From contig OY992540.1 in the NCBI GenBank assembly GCA_963921195.1, positions 195,857,640 through 195,921,639 on the forward strand: a stretch of 64,000 nt of DNA, in the 5' to 3' direction. Of this stretch, positions 35,379 through 47,192 are shown in pieces (position 1 is the stretch's first letter; each line of letters begins with the position of its first letter). The notes under the pieces are model-generated. The model searched no databases. It was not told where the DNA came from and saw only the letters and a program-made list of their open reading frames with translations. A program made the translations under genes and the position numbers. Source of the DNA: Pegoplata infirma (Eukaryota; Arthropoda; Insecta; Diptera; Anthomyiidae).

Positions 35379-35980
35379 AACAAAAAATGCCTTTTGAATT
35401 GTTTAGTTGAAATTTATATTTGTTTAATGAATACATACCACTCTCAGCCGCATCCAGAGTCACGAAACGCGAACAAACTTGAGGTTAAGATATCTCAGAG
35501 ATGAAACAAGATATTATAAAGGTTAAACATTAATTTTAAAGGTGATTTATAGAACTTTCAGACTACTGATCAGATTTTATAAACAAAGGTGAATATTCGC
35601 AGTTATAACGTCTCGAGTATGGCGAAAACCCGTTCTTTTTTTTTACTTCAAGCTAAGATATCTCGAAAACCTGATGTGATAGTCAAATTCTGCGACCAGA
35701 TTCGGATTCAGCGCAACTCGAACCTTTGGAAAAGTTACCTCTGGTTTATGGGTTTAAAATTTGTTTGCCTGTGTTATGGTTCGTTTTGGTCTAAAAACTC
35801 TATGTTTAAATTTTTTGGCAAATCGACCAAAATTAAACCGTGCCCTTGGAGGGTTAAAGTTTTGCCCCAAAATCGTTATTTTCCCATACAAACAAAAATT
35901 TTTTTTAGATTTTTTAATTTTTTTTAATTACACTCTGCTCGAATTTTAAACTTTTTTGTTTTAACAAGCTGGGCACCCTA

Positions 35981-36819
35981 CTGGTAAAGTTAATTCAAGT
36001 ACGCTAAATTCAATGGTGCTAGCCCTTTTTTGAAGTTAGCGCTCGTATTCGCGATTTAAAATTTTGATGCCCAAGTACAATAAAAACGATATTTTTAATC
36101 TTTTGTAAGAATTTTTAAATTTAAAACTATTCAAGTCTGTAAACTTGCATAACAAACTATAATACCGTGAATTTTTTTCGCGAAAACATTTTTTGGTTGC
36201 GAAAAATCGTTTTTTTCTTGTAATAATTGGTTTAATATAAATATTTTTAGTTTGATTTGAAATTACGACATCCATCTGGTAAAGCTAGTTTATCCCATTG
36301 TAATAACAGTTTTTTCAAAGTTAGCGTATGTATTAGCGATATTCGCGATTATTTTTTTTAGTTTTAAGTAAAAAAAAATATTTTCTTATATTATTTAGCC
36401 AATTTCTGAATTTTTATCATCTAAACTATATTTTATATACAAAAAAAAATTATTCGCGGAAATTTTTTTTCGCGATATTTTATTGCGATTTTTTCCCCAT
36501 TTTTTTTTTTTTTATTTTGCTATTAATTAATGAAAATGTGTAGAATACTATACATTGCAAAGACAAAATTTTTCGAAAAAAAAAAAAAAATTTTTGGCTG
36601 ATTTTTTTTTCTTTTTCGCGGAGAATTTTTTTTTTTTTCGCGAAAAAAACAATCCATTTATTAAATTTATATTTAAAAACTATCCCAAAAGCATAAAAAT
36701 TTAATTTTTGTTGTACTGCAGCTTTACAATTTTAAATCGCGAATATCGCGAATACGAGCGCTAACTTTGAAAAACAGCTTTCACCATTGAATTCAGCGTA
36801 CCCGAATTAGCTTTACCAG
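35981..36819. mobile_element. Inverted-repeat element rich in TCGCGA words
   Basis: CTGGTAAAGTTAATTCAAGT at the left is matched in inverse at the right (AGCTTTACCAG, CCATTGAATTCAGCGTAC). Arms share GTTAGCGCTCGTATTCGCGA. The interior is A/T with many TTCGCG/CGCGAA blocks. No protein. Confidence 0.6.
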
Positions 36820-37795
36820 CAGCTTATTAACGACTAAACATTTCATTTTGTTGGTATAAACCATTCCGCTTCAAAATTAACTTCGAAAAAAAAAAAAAAA
36901 TAGGACCGTTGGGGTCTTACTCAAAATATATATTTTTTTTAAATTTTGACTGGAAAGGATTTTAGCTGAGATATTGCTTTTAATGATACATATTCACAAA
37001 AGAGTATTATTCCTATCTGTGACATACAATTTATCGTGTAAAAATTTATCGTGAAAAAATTCACTTTTTCACCTACCGAATTTCGCCAATTTCCAGGCAA
37101 ATTATGATTCGCTTTGGTCTAAAAACTCTATATTTAAGTTTTTAGCCAAATCGGACAATTTTAACCTTGGGGTGGGGGGGTTAAAATTTGGCCCCAAATT
37201 TTTTTTTTTGATTTGTACAAAAAACTTTAACCCCCCAGTGGCACGTATTAAAATTGTCTGATTTGGCTAAAAATTTAAACATAGAGTCTTTAGACCAAAA
37301 CGAACGAAAATTTGTCGGACAATTTACAAAAGTAATTTTTTGTGATAGTACATAAAATTAAAAAAAAATTTTTTTTTACATAAGCATTTTTGGTTAAATT
37401 GCGAAAACTACTTCGTCGGATGTAGTTTTAGCATATTTTTGGTTAAATTATGCCAGAATTTTGCTCACGCCTACACAGATTTTTTTTTGCGTGTATGAAT
37501 TTTTTTTTTTTCTCAAATCCTAAATTTAACTCCCCGATCTAAAAGTGTCTGATGCGTCTAAAGTTCGAATTTTTAAGGTAGAATTTTTATACCAAAATAA
37601 ACCGTAATTTGACTGGCAATCGAAAAAATTTAACAAAAGTCATCTTAAGGTTTAATTCGGATATATTTTATTTGTTATACGTATTTTAATGGAATATAAA
37701 TTTATATTTTTTTGTACATTTCAGTTATAATTGTAATTGCTAGTTTTAAATTTTATAGTTTTTGAATTATAGACTACTTTAACATATTGAAATTT
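36820..37795. other. No gene seen; diverged repeats
   Basis: 37095-37150 and the inverse at 37240-37310 share GGTCTAAAAACTCTATATTT with 35785-35815, so a dispersed repeat is present. No coding signal. Confidence 0.4.
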
Positions 37796-38092
37796 TTAGC
37801 CTGACGATGTCTTGTTCTTCTTAAGTTTCCTCTTAACCGTGAATTTGAAGTTACTTAAAGTGACTTTCTTCTTCTTTTTCTTGTTCGTAGTGGATGAGGA
37901 TGTTGTTGCTGCTGTTGCAGCTGTTGTTGTTGGTGCAGCTGTTGTTGGAGTTGCTGCTGTGGTATCAGTTGCTGCTGTGGTTGCAACTGTTGTTGTACCT
38001 GTTGTTGGCCCTACCGTGGTTTGACAGTCAACATTATGTATTATTACCACACATAATATGACAATAAGTTGGAATAATCCTAATGATTTCAT
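37796..38092 (-). CDS. Small secreted Thr/Ala-rich mucin-like protein, copy 1
   Basis: 98 residues. A signal peptide (MKSLGLFQLIVILCVVIIHN, cleavage likely just before QTT) is followed by about 47 residues of Thr/Ala/Pro/Ser repeats, a dense target for O-glycosylation, and a very basic tail (KKKKKKVTLSNFKF, then KRKLKKNKTSSG). It ends at TAG. The role is not known; this layout is typical of insect salivary, glue or gut-lining mucin-like peptides. The start at 38092 is chosen because an upstream in-frame ATG at 38149 lies inside the TATA box region (GGTATATAAACC), hence upstream of transcription. Paralogue at 53070-53477. No intron is evident. Confidence 0.75.
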   Translation of the reverse strand: MKSLGLFQLIVILCVVIIHNVDCQTTVGPTTGTTTVATTAATDTTAATPTTAAPTTTAATAATTSSSTTNKKKKKKVTLSNFKFTVKRKLKKNKTSSG

Positions 38093-38136
38093 TGTTAAAT
38101 TTAAAATAACTATAACTTTTAATAAAAACTGTCTTG

Positions 38137-38148
38137 GTTTATATACCA
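38137..38148 (-). promoter_or_regulatory. TATA box of mucin-like gene 1
   Basis: The minus strand reads GGTATATAAACCAAGACAGT. The TATA box is 45-56 nt upstream of the chosen ATG and about 15 nt upstream of an ACAGTTTT stretch that could hold the start site. The same arrangement is conserved at the paralogue. Confidence 0.65.
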
Positions 38149-38149
38149 T

Positions 38150-38475
38150 TCAAAGAAGATTATTCTATTTGTTTAGATGTTTTAATATTAATATTTACAA
38201 ATTTGATGATTTATATCAAGGCTTTGAATGTTTACGATTTAAATAAAAGAAACAAAACATTAAGAAGTTTATTTAAGTTCGAGGTCATTTATTTTCTCCA
38301 TTACGAATTAACATAATAAGTACTTAAGTTTATCATCTATGAGAAGCTTTATTATATCGTCCAAATGGACTTCTGAGTTTATGTCACAACAGACCTCAGA
38401 GTCTATGTGTGCGAACATAAAGCGTTAGCAGCCACTTCAAACCTAGCCTATCGTTTCAGAGACCATACATGTTTG
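38150..38475. promoter_or_regulatory. Upstream flank shared by the two mucin-like genes
   Basis: Similar blocks in the same order occur at 53540-54090: GAGGTCATTTATTTTC, CAGAGTCT.TGTG, AAAGCG.TA.CAG, CCTA.CCTATCGTTTC and GACCAT.CATGTTTG. Shared order over ~500 bp means either a segmental duplication or a retained control region. Confidence 0.5.
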
Positions 38476-40392
38476 AATTCTTAAAAATATTGTGCTAATT
38501 TTGTATTACCCAGCAAAATTTTCTGTTCCAAATAATCGGTTCCGAAACCCATCAAACTACCCTGCAACCGGTTCTACTTAACATTCCAGAATCAATGATT
38601 TTTGTTTGAAATTGTCCCGAAAGCAATCGTTTTTTAGAGCAAGTAGTCTTTTTAAAAAATAATTTTACATAGAAAATTTTGTTGTGATTACCGTAGAATG
38701 TATTCAAGAATCTATTGAACCAAGAATTTTTTCCAAAAAATTTTCCTGTGTATATCTATTTTTGATAAGAGTATTATTCTAGTTCGATGCCCAAAAAATT
38801 TTATTTATTATATTCTCATATTCAACATGGCGACCAATATGTTTAAAAATAAACCGATTTCCTGAAACTTTTTATACTACGAGTTTTTAGAGTCGCTGAA
38901 TACGAATCCTGAAGTTCGAATTTCAAATGCAGATTCTAATTTAACAACCCAACAAACCTGTGCGTAAAGAGTTTTAAGTGAATCTGTTATTAAAAAAAAA
39001 AAATCGTCATGTTGGATCCGCCATTTTGAGTTCTGAAAATCCAATTGCAGATTCTTCTTAAGAGACCCTAAGAACCCTTGTATGAAGAGTTTTAAGCGAA
39101 TTTGTAATATTTAAAAATGTTTAAAAACCGGTATTCGGCATTCAAAAGAAAATATGTTTAAGTAATTTCAAAATTTTTTAAAAAATGTTTAAACCCATAC
39201 TAATTTTGAAGAGAGGGGTGGCCCGGTTGACGAAGAAACTCTCATATGTATAGTGTAGGATCAGAATTTGTAGGATCAGAAGACGGTTCTAACAATAAGA
39301 CAGGAACTTACTTAATTCTGCGTCTATAAGGCTAGGATCTCCATCCTCTGTGATAATGTTCATTAGAAATATTGAACAGAGTTTAACTTAAATTTATAGA
39401 TCTTGGCACAAAAGACCTATTAGGGTTGCGGTGCCGGCCGTAAGTTCTAGATCTCTCCTTAAATAATAACACAGTACAACACTAAAAAAAATTACGGGGT
39501 TCCGACGATTAATTCTGGTAGAGGAGACAAAAAAAATATACATGTGTCGGCGTTTTGCAAGATCAAATATATCGTCACCTAAAATGTTAATTTTACACGA
39601 GAAGCAATAAACAGTATAGAGAATGTTTTTTAACTTGTTAACAACTTTGTTGGTTTTTATTGAATTGGGCTAAAATTTTGCGAGGACATACGTTTTGTAA
39701 ATATGTATTAATATTAATCACAAAATGATTAAAAAAAATTTATTTCTTGTTGCGTTCATTGACGAGTTTGCAATTCACATGTTATTAATTTTTGGCTATA
39801 AAATCGTTAATTTTTATTATTTGACCCAAATTTTTTGAAGGGACGTGTAGGTTAATAAAATACACCAGCATCTATCAAAATACCGATTTTGAATATTTTG
39901 TTAGTTAGGGCGTTTTGCATTTTAGGTGACGATATATTAGGGTGGCAGCGAAATTTAAAATTTGGATTTTTAGCCTTGTCGGGTCAGAATTGTGCCACAT
40001 TGTACAAAACTAATGTGGACAAAATTTCAGCCAAATCGGATAACTTACCATACAACCAATTTTTTTTTTAACTTTTTATTTTTGAATGTTAGTAATTCCA
40101 AAATGGACTTAAAAAAAAATTTAAATCTTACTAGAGTGCCCAGAAAAAAAATTTTTTTTTTTTTGTACGTTTTAATAAAAAAATTTAGGTTTTTTTGGGG
40201 GATTTTTAAAATAAATTCTTAAGGTCGCGCTCGCCGATTTTTTACGAAAATCTACGAATATTAGGTTTTTAAATTATTTAAATTGGTGAATTAAAAAAAA
40301 ATGTTAACAAAAAGGAGACTTTTTTAACTTTTTATACCCTCCAACCACACTATGATGGTATACTCATTATGGGTTGGGGACCCCATAAAGTA
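38476..40392. other. No gene seen; scattered repeats
   Basis: Contains an inverted pair around CGTCACCTAAAATG (39572 and 39915), words shared with 60280-60330 (AGAGACAAAAAAAA, TCGGCGTTTT), and a DINE-1-like beta start at 40332-40390 that ends at the Tc1-like element. No coding signal. Confidence 0.4.
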
Positions 40393-40684
40393 CAGTGTTG
40401 GAAAAAATAATAGGGACGACGAGTTAAAATTTACTAATTCGTTAAAAACTTTTTCATAAATGTCTCATTTTTTTAGCTTCAACTGATAAATGATCAGTAA
40501 TTAAACTGGATTTAATAATCTGTATTGCTTTTTACGATTCTCCTTTAATTTAATTTCTTATTGGCAGAATAGTTAGAAAAGTAGTGAATTTATCTGGAAA
40601 AAATAATAGGGACGAAATGCCTAAGATGAATTAAAAATTATTTTGAATTGAGTTTAACGTTAAGTTTTTAAATAATATTATTGA

Positions 40685-40881
40685 TGTGGGGTTGGTGGAT
40701 ATTTAAATGACAAATTTAAATTAATAAAATATTTATAAAAATTGGGAACTTTTATTTTTGAGTTGACAAAAGTGAATGATACAAAATGTTTTTTACAAAA
40801 TTCAAAACCAAAACAAAATATTAAATGAATACTTAATTTTACAAATATAAAACAAAGTAGAAACATTATCAGGTCCCTACA
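40685..40881 (-). repeat. 3' LTR of the Ty3/gypsy element
   Basis: Direct copy of 45156-45352; the purine tract is adjacent at 40884-40895. Confidence 0.9.
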
Positions 40882-41156
40882 CTACTTCCCCTTCGAAAAA
40901 GATTTACCGGTAGTAAATTAAATGTAACGTGTTTTGCTTTCCGTGTATTTTGTACAGTATTAGTGCTACTCATATTAGTGTATGTTTCAACAATTGCTGG
41001 CTTTAATCTGTCAATAGGTACCGTAACAAGTTCATTATCCTTTTCAATTCTAAAACATTTTTTATCTTTTTCAACTACTCTAAATGGCCCTTCATAAGGT
41101 TGCTGTAACGATCTCTTATTGTTGCGCCGCAAAAATACGAACTTGCAACTTTTCAA
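40869..41156 (-). pseudogene. Integrase C-terminal tail, out of frame
   Basis: Contains SCKFVFLRRNNKRSL, QQPYEGPFRVVEKDKKCFRI and VTVPIDRLKPA, the terminal domain typical of CsRn1/Kabuki-type integrases. It overlaps the end of the main integrase frame by a few bases in a different frame and runs into the LTR edge. Confidence 0.75.
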
Positions 41157-42004
41157 ATCGTCTGGGACATGTATTCCAGATTGTGGATCTTTGTGATGTG
41201 ACTATTAGATCTCACGCTTTTAAAATTATCTTTTAATTTAAATAAAACATCAAAAGCATCAAAATTGTGTTGTGAAACAACAATTTCTCCCGGTAACCGT
41301 AAATTTTGGCCGTAAACCATTTCGGCCGGGGTGGATTTTATATCTTCTTTGTAAATCGAACGTAATCCAAGCAATGCTATTGGAAGCTCATCGTACCATT
41401 TCGATGAATCACCTTTAGTCATTAATGTCGCTTTTAGTTGCCTATGGAACCTTTCTATGATTCCATTTGCCTGTGGGTGGTAGGCAGAAGTTGTTATCTT
41501 ATGGCTGCCTAAGAACTTTGCTAATTCCGAAAACATCAGTGAAGTAAATTGGCTTCCCTGGTCTGTAGTAATCTCTAATGGTACACCGAATCTTGAAATA
41601 AAATTTCTGACAAGTACATCAACAACAGTGGATGCCGTTATATCTCTTAGAGGATACACTTCTGGCCACCGAGTAAAACGATCTATAACAGTAAGCATGT
41701 ACCTATATCCACGTGAAGACGGCAAAGGACCAACTATATCTAAGTGAATGTGTTCGAAACGACCATTAGGAATAGGAATTTTTTCAATAGGTGATTTTGT
41801 GTGTTTATGTACTTTCGACTTTTGACAGTTTAAGCATTCTCTGGACCAAGTATTAATTTGCTTGTTCATTTTCGGCCAGAAGTATTTTCGTGAGATTAAA
41901 CGCTTTGTTGACCGTGTTCCCGGGTGCGAAATACCGTGCAATTTGGTAAAAACCATTTTACGAAGTGACGAAGGGATATACGGCCGAGGATTATCAAGCG
42001 ACAT
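41153..42004 (-). pseudogene. Integrase segment of the Ty3/gypsy element
   Basis: 283 codons in the same frame as the upstream segment. HHCC zinc site at H23, H27, C57, C60; catalytic core D89, D148 and E184, the D-58-D-35-E spacing of Ty3/gypsy integrases (motifs HLDIVGPLP, TTDQGSQF, IIERFHRQL). The frame ends prematurely near NLEYMSQTI because of a frameshift; the C-terminal part continues in another frame (40869-41156). Confidence 0.85.
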
Positions 42005-42043
42005 TTCACACCAAATTTCTAGATTAATAAAAGGTACTTTAAC

Positions 42044-44404
42044 TTATTTGAGGTTACACGATTGACTCGCATCACCAACAATCTCCTTAATCTCCGAATC
42101 GCATTGTTGTTCTCTGCAAAGTGTTTTTAAATTTAAATCACAATTTTCAATTACATCGACGTCAAAAGGCCTCGAAAGACTATCTGCAACAACATTAGAA
42201 TCACCGCGAATATACCTGATATCTGTAGTAAATTGTGAAATGTATTCTAGATGTCTAGTTTGTCGTGGGCTCCTTTCTGTTTTCGAATTCATGGCACAAG
42301 TTAACGGTTTGTGATCTGTGTATACTGTAAAAGTACGCCCTTCTAATAAGTATCTAAAGTGTTTTATGTTTAAATAAATTGCAAGGAGCTCACGATCAAA
42401 CGAGCTATACTTTGTTTCTGATGGACTCAGCTTTTTAGAAAAAAATGCTAAAGGTTCTGTTTGACCTTCATAAGTTTGATGTAAGACACCACCAACTGCC
42501 ACATTTGAAGCATCTACAGTAAGAGTCAAATCTGCATCGCTATTAAAGTGATTTAATAGAACACGTGCTGCAAAACTTTGTTTAACCTCTTCGAAAGCCT
42601 GATTTGTATCATTATCCCACTCTAAATTCTTTATCTTTTTCTTTAGTGCCTTATTTATCATTAAATGTAAAATGGAAGTTGTGTGTGCTAATTTAGGTAT
42701 ATAACGATGGTAATAATTTACCATACCAACAAACTTCTGCATCTGTTTAACAGTCGAAGGTCTTTCAAAATTTCTTATTGCCGAAACTTTCTCCTCGGAA
42801 GGTTGAATGCCACTCTGAGATATATTGTGGCTCAGAAAATCTATATTATCCACTCCAAAAGTGCATTTACCAGGTTTAATGTTTAAACCATATTCTTCCA
42901 AACGTCGAAAAACCTGCCTTAAATGTTCTAAATGTTCAACCTCATTCTCACTAGCTATTAAAACATCGTCAATGTAAGTAAATAAAAAATCTAATCCCTT
43001 AAATACTTCATTGATGAAACGTTGAAACGTTTGCGCTGAATTTCTCAGGCCAAAAGGCATACGGACAAATTCGTACATTCCAAAAGGAGTTGTTATAGCT
43101 GTTTTGTAAATGTCCTCCTCCGCCATTGGTATTTGGTGATATGCACGAATTAAGTCAAGTTTTGAAAATACTTTCTTATTCCGAATGTTCATATTAAGAT
43201 CATGAATATGTGGCAGAGGATAACGATCAGGAACCGTAACTGCATTAAGTCGTCTAAAATCACCACAGGGGCGCCAGTCATTTGGATCTTTTTTTGGAAC
43301 TAAGTGTAGGGCTGAAGCAACGCTGGAATTCGATGGTCTGCATATACCAGATTTAACTAGGAATTCAAATTCAGTCTTAGCTACTCTATATTTTATCGGA
43401 TCTAATCTTCTGGGCTTTGTGAATGGAAGAGAACCTTCCGTGACAAGTCTATGGACTGTCGAGTGTTTTACGGGTTTTGTGTAATCAGGTTCAGAAATCA
43501 ATGAAGGAAATTCTTTCAATAATAACGTATACTTGTTATCTACGGAAAATAATTTGGGTAAAAGGGTATCACAACTTAAAGAAATGGCGTTAACAGATAG
43601 CTTAGTTAGGGGATCTATAAGTCGTTTATGTTTAATATCAATTAATAGACCGTATTTATTCAAAAAATCAGCACCAATGATAGGTTTTGAAATATTAGCA
43701 ATCAGAAATACAAACGAGAATTCGCGACGTAAGCCTAAATTAACATTGAGTAGTTTTTTACCATAAGTTGGAATGTCGGAGCCGTTTGCAGCGGTTAGCA
43801 CAATATCAGTTACTCTATTGGAACCTTTAAATTTGGAGGAAGGTAAAACAGAAACTTCTGCTCCACTGTCAATTAGAAAACTAAGTTTATTATTTTTATC
43901 AAAAACAAAAAGTCGAAGTGAAGACATGTTTATACCGCCATCACTTGTCATTGCTAAAGTTGGCGTTTTAGTTTGATTAGATTTTAAAATTGGTTTCGGA
44001 AATGAACAAGGTTGCTCACACTTGTTGGCTTTATTACCAAGTTTAAAATGATAACGACAAACGGTATTCTTATATTTTGGTCGAATAGGTGCTTTTGAAA
44101 ATTTCTGATTTTGCGAACGCAATCCAGAATATAATTGATCTTTTAGATACTTTATTTCAAGAGATAATTTATTAAGCGTTTCACCTAGATTACCTTTTAA
44201 CATTTCTACTAAGTTTTCAATTTTAGCAGAACAGGATGTTTCAAAATTTAAATTGCTTTGTGGAAACCTATTGACTGATTCGAAATTTGGATTAGGGGAT
44301 TGTAAAGCAAGTGTATTTTGGTCCGGGTTAATAGTGTTAATTGTATTTGTAGTATCTTTTTGTTTCTGAAAAGCATTGTGAATATTTAAATTTAGTGGTA
44401 ACAT
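42044..44404 (-). pseudogene. Gag C-terminus/protease/RT/RNase H polyprotein segment
   Basis: 786 codons. Residues 116-133 form the CHCC knuckle; [10 protein letters not shown] (179-188) is the aspartic protease; RT runs from about 325, with [11 protein letters not shown] (377-387), the catalytic [13 protein letters not shown] (413-425) and YIDDVLIAS (477-485); RNase H has TVDAS (629-633) and YTDHKPL (695-701). The frame ends at a TAA after SQSCNLK; 13 codons later the same frame resumes as integrase, so this is a nonsense mutation inside the polyprotein. About 115 residues precede the knuckle and show no capsid motif, so Gag seems truncated. Confidence 0.85.
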
Positions 44405-45155
44405 TTTCGAAGAAGAAGCTTGTGTAAGTAAAATTCAACAACCAAAACAAAGAAACAATAATAAAATATATAAAACAAAGATACATATATTAGAACTCAA
44501 ATTATGAAGATAAAATTTAGAAATTTTGAAGATGATTTCAAATAATTAAAAATTAAATAATTGAAAAGAAACATACATATATTTCAAATATTCTTTTCAG
44601 CACCTCCAAAAGTTTGACAGTTATTTTCAAAATATTTTCACAAGATCAAACAAATAAGTATATGTATCCCAACAATTTCTTCTTTCCATTGAATGACGGT
44701 TAACAGTTTGAGAGTATGTTATGGATAATTGATGAATAAGTTTTGAAATTGGATTCTTCTTAAAATTGTTACGTACGTACATATATTTTGACGTTTTATT
44801 TTTAAAATGTTTAGCATATGGATTTGAAGCAAATTTTCCCAACTTCCTCAGATTTATTGGACATTAAAAAAAATCGCAATTACCAGTGTCAACAAATATG
44901 ATAAATTGACCACTATCTTCTCATTTGAAAAATTACAATTTTAGTATCTTCAGCAACGTTTAATGGTTATTTTTGAATGGTCCGGATGCCGATAATTGGT
45001 ATGGCGGCAGTTAATTAAAAATGTTGAGCATCAATTAAATTGTTTCAGATCGATGTAAATAAATTTAAGTTCAAAAATTGGAATAATGGATACGGCTGTA
45101 TATTTTCGATGTATATATTTTTTTTGTGCAAAAATATTTAGCAAGATCGCCAGAA

Positions 45156-45352
45156 TGTGGGGTTGGTGGATATTTAAATGACAAATTTAAATTAATAAAA
45201 TATTTATAAAAATTGGGAACTTTTATTTTTGAGTTGACAAAAGTGAATGATACAAAATGTTTTTTACAAAATTCAAAACCAAAACAAAATATTAAATGAA
45301 TACTTAATTTTACAAATATAAAACAAAGTAGAAACATTATCAGGTCCCTACA
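45156..45352 (-). repeat. 5' LTR of the Ty3/gypsy element
   Basis: Direct copy of 40685-40881; the primer-binding-site-like sequence is adjacent at 45135-45152 on the minus strand. Confidence 0.9.
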
Positions 45353-45436
45353 ATTGAAAAGTGCAAAAAATAATTAAAAATAATAAATCGGTCCATTCTG
45401 AAATTATTTTAGCTTTTTTAATATTCGCGAATAGTG

Positions 45437-45843
45437 TAGGATAATGGGTACGGGTGCCCACTGTACGTTTTTTGAACGAAAACACATTTTTAGCTTAAAA
45501 GCGGATAGAATATCGATGATGTTAAGTGTCCCAATAATAAAGTGTTCCAAAAACAAAGTATTTGAAGCGATTCGCTCAAGGACAAACCCGAAACCAGGGG
45601 TGTAAACCGAAAAACATCAAAGTAATTTGACCAAATTCTTGGTTGTTATTCAAAAAAGACCCCTTTTATGTCATCTTATGAACTTGAAAATGAGTTTTGT
45701 GCTCCAGTGACCAGTCGCACAATAAGAAATGAACTACTGAAATCAGTTTTATAAGGTCGAAGTCCAAGGAAAGAACTGAGCGTACAACATATACGAAAAA
45801 GTTTAGAGTTTGCCAGACAATACCTTGATTGTAAGCATTGGTA
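45437..45843 (+). pseudogene. Tc1-like transposase N-terminal relic (plus-strand arm)
   Basis: Inverted copy of 45965-46376 with several stops and frameshifts; part of the palindromic Tc1-like element. Confidence 0.65.
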
Positions 45844-45964
45844 AAATGTTCCTTTGCCCGATGAATAGAAGATTAATTTATTTGGATATGATTAAATATT
45901 GTTAATTGGGCATCGAATAAATAATTTTCCTTCAGATCCAATCAAATAAAACTACGTTCAAGGA

Positions 45965-46376
45965 ACATTTTACCAATTCTTACAGTCAAGGTGTTGCCTG
46001 GCAAACACAAAACTTTTTCGTATATGTTGTACGCTCAGCGGTTGTTCTTTCCTTGGAATTCGACCTAATAAAATTGATTTCAGTAGTTTATTTCTTATTG
46101 TACGACTTGTCACTGGAGCACAAAACTCATTTTCAAGTTCATTAGATGACATAAAAGGGGTCTGTTTTGAATAACCATCAAGAATTTGGTCAAATTACTT
46201 TGATATTTTTCAATTTCCACCCCTGGTTTCGGGTTTTTCCTTGAGCGAATCGCTTTAAATACTTTGTTTTTGGAACACTTTATTATTAGGACACTTAACA
46301 TCATCGATATTCCATCCGCTTTTAAGCTAAAAATGTGTTTTCGTTCAAAAAACGTACAGTGGGCACCCGTACCCAT
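45965..46376 (-). pseudogene. Tc1-like transposase N-terminal relic (minus-strand arm)
   Basis: Two overlapping frames read KCSKNKVFKAIRSRKNPKPG and then APVTSRTIRNKLL followed by HIRKSFVFARQHLDC. These match the paired DNA-binding domain of Tc1-like transposases (TVYK..KR, then T...TIRN.L, then AR..FA..H). The DDE domain that should follow is missing; the arm turns into its inverted partner. Confidence 0.7.
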
Positions 46377-46755
46377 TATCCTACACTATTGGCGAATATA
46401 AAAAAGGCTAAAATAATTTCAGATGGACAGATTTATTATTTTTAATTATTTTTTGCACTTTTCAATAATATTATTTAAAAACTTAACGTTAAACTCAATT
46501 CAAAATAATTTTTAATTCATTTTAGGCATTTCGTCCCTATTATTTTTTCCAGATAAATTCACTATTTTTCTAACTTTTCTGCCGATAAGAAATTAAATTA
46601 AAGGAAAATCGTAAAAAGCAATACAGATTATTAAATCCAGTTTAACTACTGATCATTTTTCAGTTGAAGCTAAAAAAATGAGACATTTATGAAAAAGTTT
46701 TTAACGAGTTCGTAAATTTTAACTCGTCGTCCCTATTATTTTTTCCAACACTGTA

Positions 46756-47192
46756 TATCACAAATTCCACTAGAGATTTTATAAAATCTGACCGAGGGTC
46801 ATTAAATTTGACTAATTTTTTTGTTCACATTTTTAAATTTTAAAATTAAAAAAAAAATATCGCGATTTTTTCGAGAATAACATTTTTTACATAAAACTAA
46901 CAAGGGAAGTCTCCATGGTGTCACCCTCCGATCTGCATAAAATTTGGATATGTTGTTAAGAACGAATATTTATTCGACACGTATTTTTTTTAGCGGCCCA
47001 AACTCATTTTTAGGGAGGTCGATTTGTACGGGGGGGGAATTGACCTTTTTCAGTTTTTTACGATTTACGCCTTTTTAAACAAAATTAATATAGACATATG
47101 TGATATCAGAATAAAGGTAATAAAAATACCTATTTCGTGGTGTTAACAACGGGCCAAAGAAATTAATATTTTTCGACTTATTAACTTATTAC
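46756..47192. repeat. Left arm of a palindrome split by hAT-like H2
   Basis: GGGAAGTCTCCATGGTGTCA (46904) and following ~200 bp are matched in inverse at about 50410-50600 (GACACTACGGAGACTTCCCC, TTTGGGCCGCTACAAAAAAA). The hAT-like H2 element was inserted between the arms. Confidence 0.6.

Larger units (their letters stand above)
33953..35742. mobile_element. Foldback element split by a DINE-1-like insertion
   Basis: GCTGCGCTGAGTCCGAATCT at 33963 and its inverse GATTCGGATTCAGCGCAAC near 35700 define the arms, with further inverted matches inward (ATCAGGTTTTCGAGATATCT). The centre holds the alpha DINE-1-like element. Confidence 0.65.
40685..45352 (-). mobile_element. Ty3/gypsy LTR retrotransposon, CsRn1-like
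   Basis: 197-bp LTRs at 40685-40881 and 45156-45352 look identical by eye, begin/end TGT...ACA, and are flanked by the 5-bp duplication ATTGA (40680-40684, 45353-45357). On the minus strand a primer-binding-site-like TGGCGATCTTGCTAAATA follows the 5' LTR by 3 nt, and a purine tract GAAGGGGAAG precedes the 3' LTR. The order is zinc knuckle, protease, RT, RNase H, integrase. The C-X2-H-X9-C-X3-C knuckle (CHCC and not CCHC) is the mark of the CsRn1 clade. No env. Defects: no recognisable capsid region upstream, one nonsense codon and one frameshift. Confidence 0.9.
40393..46753. mobile_element. Palindromic Tc1/mariner-like element, split by an LTR retrotransposon
   Basis: Ends CAGTGTTGGAAAAAATAATA and its inverse are flanked by TA on both sides (40391-40392, 46754-46755). 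Removing 40685-45357 leaves about 1.69 kb folding into two near-equal arms centred near 45900. Each arm carries the same N-terminal part of a Tc1-like transposase, one on each strand. The catalytic domain is absent, so the copy is non-autonomous. Confidence 0.8.

Noticed and set aside
38093..38149. Upstream in-frame ATG of mucin-like gene 1 (and the matching one at 53478-53534)
   Set aside because: The ATG lies in the TATA box (ATGGTATATAAACC), so it would not be transcribed; the next ATG opens a clean signal peptide in both copies.
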